This document shows positions 60,052 to 64,000 of a DNA stretch of 64,000 bases, in pieces. Within the stretch, counting starts at the first letter, position 1, and every line of letters starts with the position of its first letter. This stretch comes from Deferrisoma camini S3R1 (GTDB taxonomy: Bacteria > Desulfobacterota > Deferrisomatia > Deferrisomatales > Deferrisomataceae). The notes under the pieces were generated by a model. The model searched no databases, had not been told where the DNA came from, and saw only the letters and a program-made list of their open reading frames with translations. The stretch covers positions 1,761,014 to 1,825,013 of the forward strand of contig NZ_JAFN01000001.1 of assembly GCF_000526155.1 (NCBI RefSeq). Direction: 5' to 3'. A program made the position numbers and the translations under genes.

Positions 60052-62229
60052 ATGCGTGTTCGCCTCGCCGTGATCGTCCCGGTCCTCGCGGCCCTGGTGC
60101 TCCTCGGTGCCTGCTCCAAGAGCCCGGAGGAGAAGTTCGCCCTCCACAAGGCCCGAGGCCACGCCTTCCTGCAGGACGGCAAGATCGACGAGGCGGTCCT
60201 GGAGCTCCGGGGGGCCCTCCAGATCAAGCCCGACTCGCCCGAGGTGCTGTTCGACCTGGGGGATGCGCTCCTGAAGAAGGGGCGGATCCGCGAGGCGTAC
60301 CAGGCCTTCCGCAAGGTGTCGGAGCTCGAGCCCGACAACCTCGACGTGCAGATCCGGCTCGGCAACCTGGAGCTCCTGGCCAACATGGCCGCCGAGTCCC
60401 GGGGCCGGGCGGAGAAGGTGCTCGAAGACGCCCCGGACCGGGCCGACGCCCACCTCCTGCTCGGCAAAGCATACCTGCGCGAGCGCAAACTGGACGAGGC
60501 CCTGGCCCAGTTCGACAAGGCCATCGAGCTCGAGCCGAAGAAGGTGGGGTACCGCCTGGTCAAAGCCACCGCCCTGCTGGCCGGCCAGCGCCTGGCCGAG
60601 GCCCGGGCCGAGGTGGACCGGGCCCTCGAGATCGCCCCCGACAACCGGGACGGCCTGCTGCTGCTCGCCCAGATCGCGGACCTCCAGAAGGACACCGAGG
60701 CGGTGGACCGAGCCTTCACCAAGGCCCTCAACACCTCGCCCGACGACCCGGCCGTGTGGCTGAGCTACGGCAACTACTGGATGACCAAGGGCGAGGTGGA
60801 CAAGGCGGTGGATGCCTTTCGCAAGGCCGGCGAGAAGGAAAAACGCACCACCCGGGGGTGGGAGAAGGTGGCCGAGATCGCCCTGGCCCGCCGGGACCTG
60901 GACCTGGCCCGGGAGGCCGTGGCCAAGATCCGGGAGAAGAACCCCAAGAGCGCGGCGGCCCTGTACTACGAGGGCCGGATCTTCCTCCAGCAGCGCAAGT
61001 TCGACGAGGCCTCGGCCCGGCTCGCCCAGGTGCTCCAGCAGTACCCAGACCACCCCGAGGCCCACTACTTCCAGGGGCTGGCCCGGTACGGGAGCGGGAG
61101 CCTGGAGCTGGCCCAGGCCGAGCTGGAGAAGGCCGTGCAGGTCAACCCCAACTTCTACAAGGCGCGGATGCTCCTGGCCCAGGTGCTCCTGGACCGCCGG
61201 GACTTCGAAGGCGCGCTCAAGGCCACCGATCCCCTGGTCTCGACCCCGAAGGTCCACACCGAGGCCGTGCTGATCCGGGCCACCGCGCTCATGGGCCTCG
61301 ACCGGCCGAAGGAGGCCCGGAAGCTGCTGGAGGCCCTGGTCAAGGCCGTGCCCGGCCACGGCCGGGCCTGGGAGCGGCTCGGGGTGTGCTACGTGACCCT
61401 CAAGAAGCCCGACCTGGCCCTCAAGGCGTTCCGCAAGGCCATGGAGGCCGACCCCGCCAACCTGCGGCCCGTGATCCTGGCCACGGCCCTGCTCACGGCC
61501 CAGAAGAAGACCAGCGACGCGGTCAAGCTGGTGGAGGGCCACATCCGTGCCGGCAACGACTCGGCCCCGGCCCGGATCCTGCTGGCCAAGGTCCGGCTGG
61601 CCGCCAAGGACCCGGACGGCGCCCGCAAGGACCTGGAGAAGGCGTTGGAGCTCGACGAGAACGCGGCCGAGGCCTACCTGCTGCTGGCCCGGCTCCAAAG
61701 CGGGCCCGACGCCGGCGACAAGGCCCTGGCCGATCTGGAGAAGGCCGTGGAGAAGCGGCCCGACTACCTGCCCGCGTGGGTGCTCAAGGGCTCGCTCCAC
61801 GACCTCAGGGGCGAGTACGACGCGGCCAACGAGGCCTACCGCAAGGTGCTCGACCGCAACCCCGACTTCATCCCCGCGCTCAACAACCTGGCCTGGAACC
61901 TCTCGGAGCACGGCGGCAACATCGACGAGGCCCTGAAATTCGCCGAGCGGGCCGTGGAGCTGGCCCCGGACTCCCCGCCCCTGAACGACACCCTGGGCTG
62001 GATCTACGTGAAGAAGGGGGTACCCCTGAAGGGAGCGCGGCACCTGGAGACCGCGGCCGAGGGCCTGCCCGACAACCCGGTGGTCCAGTACCACCTGGGG
62101 GTGGCCTACGCCCGCCTGGGCGAGAAGAAAAAGGCCCGGTCCGCCCTGGAGAAAGCCCTGAAGCTCGCCAAGGACTTCCCCGGCGCCGACGAGGCCCGCA
62201 AGGAACTCGAGGCCCTGGGGGCGGACTGA
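60052..62229 (+). CDS. TPR-repeat lipoprotein (PrsT-like)
   Basis: 725-residue exported lipoprotein. Signal peptide with lipobox LLGACSKS (Cys near 21), then about 18-20 tetratricopeptide repeats to the end (for example FLQDGKIDEAVLELRGALQIKPDSPEV and LNNLAWNLSEHGGNIDEALKFAERAVELAPDSPPL). It resembles the PEP-CTERM-associated TPR lipoproteins that accompany exopolysaccharide clusters, but no such cluster is here. The ATG at 60052 is preferred (GGGGGAAATCC site, signal peptide) over 60004 in the repeat. trmJ follows after 7 bp. Confidence 0.85.
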   Translation: MRVRLAVIVPVLAALVLLGACSKSPEEKFALHKARGHAFLQDGKIDEAVLELRGALQIKPDSPEVLFDLGDALLKKGRIREAYQAFRKVSELEPDNLDVQIRLGNLELLANMAAESRGRAEKVLEDAPDRADAHLLLGKAYLRERKLDEALAQFDKAIELEPKKVGYRLVKATALLAGQRLAEARAEVDRALEIAPDNRDGLLLLAQIADLQKDTEAVDRAFTKALNTSPDDPAVWLSYGNYWMTKGEVDKAVDAFRKAGEKEKRTTRGWEKVAEIALARRDLDLAREAVAKIREKNPKSAAALYYEGRIFLQQRKFDEASARLAQVLQQYPDHPEAHYFQGLARYGSGSLELAQAELEKAVQVNPNFYKARMLLAQVLLDRRDFEGALKATDPLVSTPKVHTEAVLIRATALMGLDRPKEARKLLEALVKAVPGHGRAWERLGVCYVTLKKPDLALKAFRKAMEADPANLRPVILATALLTAQKKTSDAVKLVEGHIRAGNDSAPARILLAKVRLAAKDPDGARKDLEKALELDENAAEAYLLLARLQSGPDAGDKALADLEKAVEKRPDYLPAWVLKGSLHDLRGEYDAANEAYRKVLDRNPDFIPALNNLAWNLSEHGGNIDEALKFAERAVELAPDSPPLNDTLGWIYVKKGVPLKGARHLETAAEGLPDNPVVQYHLGVAYARLGEKKKARSALEKALKLAKDFPGADEARKELEALGAD

Positions 62230-62236
62230 TACCGCG

Positions 62237-62998
62237 GTGACCGACAGCCCCCTTCTCCACCCCACCATCGTCCTCGTCGAGCCCCTGTACGGCGGGAACC
62301 TGGGCAGCGTGGCCCGCGTCATGGCCAACTTCGGGCTCCGGGATCTGGTGCTCGTGAACCCGGCCCCGGGCATCCTGGAGGACCCGCGCCTGGAGCCCAT
62401 GGCGAGAAAGGCCGTGGAACTGGTGCGGGGCGCGAGGATCGTGGGCACCCTGGCCGAGGCCGTGGCCGACGCCGAGCTGGCCCTGGGGTTCACCACCCGG
62501 CTGGGCCGCCGCCGCAACGACGGCCTCGAGCTCCGGCAGGCCGTGGAGCAGGCGGCCCGGTTCCTCGCGCCCGGCGCCCGCATCGCGGCCGTGTTCGGCC
62601 GGGAGGATGCAGGCCTCACCACGGCCGAGCTGGACCTGTGCCACTGGCTCGTGCGGATCCCCACGGACCGGGGCCTGCCCAGCCTCAACCTGGCCCAGGC
62701 CGTGGGCCTGTTCTGCTACGAGGTGCGCATGGCCCGGCTGGCCGCGGCTCCGGAGTCGGTGCCGTACCGGCCGGCCACCGTGGCCGAGATGGAGGGCATG
62801 TACGCCCACTTCGAGCGGGTGCTGTGGGAGATCGGGTTCATCGAGGAGGAGAGCCCGGAGCGCATGATGAACCAGATCCGCCGGATCTTCTCCCGCCGGC
62901 TCCCCAGCCCCCGGGACGTGCGGATCCTCCGGGGCATCCTGTCGAAGGTGGAGCTGGCCCTGCGCCGGCCGGAGCTGCGGAAAGCGCCCCCGGAGTGA
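62237..62998 (+). CDS. trmJ: tRNA/rRNA methyltransferase, TrmJ type (SPOUT family)
   Basis: 253-residue SPOUT 2'-O-methyltransferase. It has the RNA-binding VEPLYGGNLGSVARVMANFGLRDLVLVNP, the SAM-knot AAVFGREDAGLTTAELDLCH, and IPTDRGLPSLNLAQAVGLFCYEVR. C-terminal extension about 170-253 as in TrmJ, which methylates position 32 of some tRNAs. GTG start 7 bp after the lipoprotein gene. Confidence 0.87.
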   Translation: MTDSPLLHPTIVLVEPLYGGNLGSVARVMANFGLRDLVLVNPAPGILEDPRLEPMARKAVELVRGARIVGTLAEAVADAELALGFTTRLGRRRNDGLELRQAVEQAARFLAPGARIAAVFGREDAGLTTAELDLCHWLVRIPTDRGLPSLNLAQAVGLFCYEVRMARLAAAPESVPYRPATVAEMEGMYAHFERVLWEIGFIEEESPERMMNQIRRIFSRRLPSPRDVRILRGILSKVELALRRPELRKAPPE

Positions 62999-63000
62999 GA

Positions 63001-63070
63001 GAGTTCGGGCCTTCGGCCCGCTGACGGGCCAGGCGGCTGGGCAGCTTGGCGGCCGGGCGGCTCCCGGGCT
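63001..63070. repeat. Low-complexity GGGCCTTCGGCCCGCT string
   Basis: Mini-hairpin GGGCCTTCGGCCC, then GGCGGCTGGGCAGCTTGG-type units, directly after the trmJ stop. Confidence 0.7.
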
Positions 63071-63417
63071 GCTGCCAGCGGGGCAGGTTTTATTAACCCG
63101 GCGGCAAAATAGGCGCGTCACCACGGAGGGCGGGGCAAGGGACCTGCATCCCAGGAACCAGGAGCCGGTGGACAGAAGACAGGGGAGAACCGCTCCTGCA
63201 GTTCTCCTGTCTATTGTTCTCTGAACTCTGCCCCCTGATACGGCCACGCCCGGCGCTCCACCAGGCCCCTCGCCCCCCGAAATCGTGAAGAGGAGGCGAA
63301 GGGGCGTAGTAATGGGTAGAACGCGTGGGAATCCGGGAGGCTTTCAAGCCTCCTAGCATTCCGGCTTTCTAGCTTTCCAGCCACTTGGCGGACCGATGGC
63401 CTGACCGATTCGTGTTC

Positions 63418-63636
63418 CGTTTCGCAAAAAATATGCGGATTACGGCGGTGGGGCTGGGGGCTCCGACGAAGCGCGACGGCCGAGCAGCCCGGGCCGCCCG
63501 GCGCCAGGGGAGCGGCCGCGGCGCGTGCTCTCACGCGCCGCAGCGGACCGCGCCGAGGCGGCCCCTGCGAGGCCGTTCAGCGAAGGAGGGGCCCCCAGCC
63601 CCACCCCCTGGGAACACCGCGAAATTTCCGAAACCC
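63418..63636. repeat. Palindromic element family A, divergent copy 3
   Basis: Shares the core AGGGGAGCGGCCGCGGCGCG and CTCTCACGCGCCGCAGCGG with the other two copies. Its outer arms differ but are again inverted to each other (GGGGTGGGGCTGGGGG type). Confidence 0.65.
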
Positions 63637-63639
63637 GAC

Positions 63640-63825
63640 GCTAGCCCGCATTATTCATGGAGCCTTCTGCTGCAACCGCCGATTGCACACCATCTCGGGG
63701 CGTGCTCGCGCCTCGGGGCTCGACGTACCGTCCAGTACGCCTGCGCCCCTCGGCGCTGCGCTTGCCCCGATCTGACGCACACTCGACGGTTTCGCGACGA
63801 ACGCTCATGAATAATGCGGGCTAGC
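63640..63825. mobile_element. MITE-like palindromic element (family C)
   Basis: About 186 bp bounded by 20-bp perfect terminal inverted repeats, GCTAGCCCGCATTATTCATG and its complement. The interior is also self-complementary (CATCTCGGGGCG pairing with GCTTGCCCCGATCTG). It has no coding capacity. The right end supplies the TAG stop of the gene at 63821-64000. A partial relative lies near 24600-24667. Confidence 0.75.
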
Positions 63826-64000
63826 CGGGGATCTCCGGGGACCACAGGAGCCGGTGGGCCCCCAGCCGGACCAGGTACCGGGCCGTGGGCTCGTCGTCCC
63901 GGCGAAGGAACAGGGCGTTGCCCCGGGACCACAGGGGGGTGGGGTCCTCCTCGTTGCGCAAGCGGGCCTCGGGGTGGGCGAGGCAGGGCCGGCCGCACCG
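63821..64000 (-). CDS. Unidentified protein, C-terminal 59 residues only
   Basis: Open frame entering from the right window edge on the minus strand (PTPLWSRGNALFLRRDDEPT, then ARYLVRLGAHRLLWSPEIPG). No family was recognised. The stop codon TAG is formed by the terminal inverted repeat of the family C element, so the C-terminus may be altered by its insertion. Confidence 0.5.
   Translation of the reverse strand, partial: RCGRPCLAHPEARLRNEEDPTPLWSRGNALFLRRDDEPTARYLVRLGAHRLLWSPEIPG

Larger units (their letters stand above)
62999..63820. other. Repeat-dense intergenic region
   Basis: No gene. In order: a GGGCCTTCGGCCC string (63001-63070), a segment with an inverted GGAGAACCGCTCCTGCAGTTCTCC motif near 63183-63206, a segment shared with 31350-31372 followed by a CCTAGCATTCCGGCTTTC string (63343-63385), a divergent family A palindrome (63418-63636) and the family C element (63640-63825). 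Confidence 0.6.

Overview
The window is very GC-rich chromosomal DNA, probably from a deltaproteobacterium-like (Desulfobacterota/Myxococcota-grade) organism; this placement is inference. Supporting traits are NtrC-family regulators, a TRAP transporter, a Tol envelope system, futalosine-pathway menaquinone synthesis (mqnB), a haem-motif outer-membrane porin, several chemoreceptors, and a CRISPR-Cas locus whose gene set and order match the Myxococcus dev (I-MYXAN) type. No rRNA or tRNA genes were seen.

Layout. 1-10.4 kb: a truncated sensor kinase with a periplasmic binding domain, an MFS exporter, a DUF166 protein, a GalT-like enzyme, a TRAP transporter operon (dctP-dctQ-dctM), a CBS-domain protein, and a minus-strand operon of two desulforedoxin-like proteins and mqnB. 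10.7-24.1 kb: a WYL regulator, then a tightly overlapping cas operon (cas6-cas3-cas8-cas7-cas5), a two-gene toxin-antitoxin module, a cas4-cas1 fusion, cas2, a leader, and a 43-repeat CRISPR array. The array contains a large internal duplication and reads away from the leader. 24.7-26.9 kb: a lipoprotein with three nearly identical PKD domains and delta-60 repeats. 27-32.4 kb: tyrS, an EamA transporter, an NtrC-type regulator with degenerate core motifs, and a prepilin peptidase set between repeat-filled gaps. 32.9-38.8 kb: tolQ-tolR-tolA-rlpA-sensor kinase joined by short overlaps, then a pair of unknown genes. 38.9-45 kb: an unbroken chemoreceptor, a cytochrome-porin fusion, a small haem-like protein and a frameshifted chemoreceptor. 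45-53.5 kb: a GpgS-like glycosyltransferase, mazG, murJ, a TIGR04282-type glycosyltransferase, ptsP, an HU gene and a PpiC/SurA-type isomerase. 53.5-64 kb: lipA, an RlmD-type rRNA methyltransferase, an NtrC-type regulator, an AEC transporter, class II aldolase, a TPR lipoprotein, a TrmJ-type methyltransferase, a long repeat region, and the end of one more gene.

Two themes stand out. First, the CRISPR locus looks complete (effector, adaptation, leader, array), carries a toxin-antitoxin pair exactly at the boundary between effector and adaptation genes, and sits downstream of a WYL-domain regulator. Second, the intergenic DNA is loaded with several families of small, non-coding, often palindromic elements (about 190-225 bp) and with low-complexity strings built from short drifting units. 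These elements abut or enter genes, supplying stop codons (2028-3506, 63821-64000), possible extra start codons (42608, 60004) and possible N-terminal codons (mqnB, 48836-49573).
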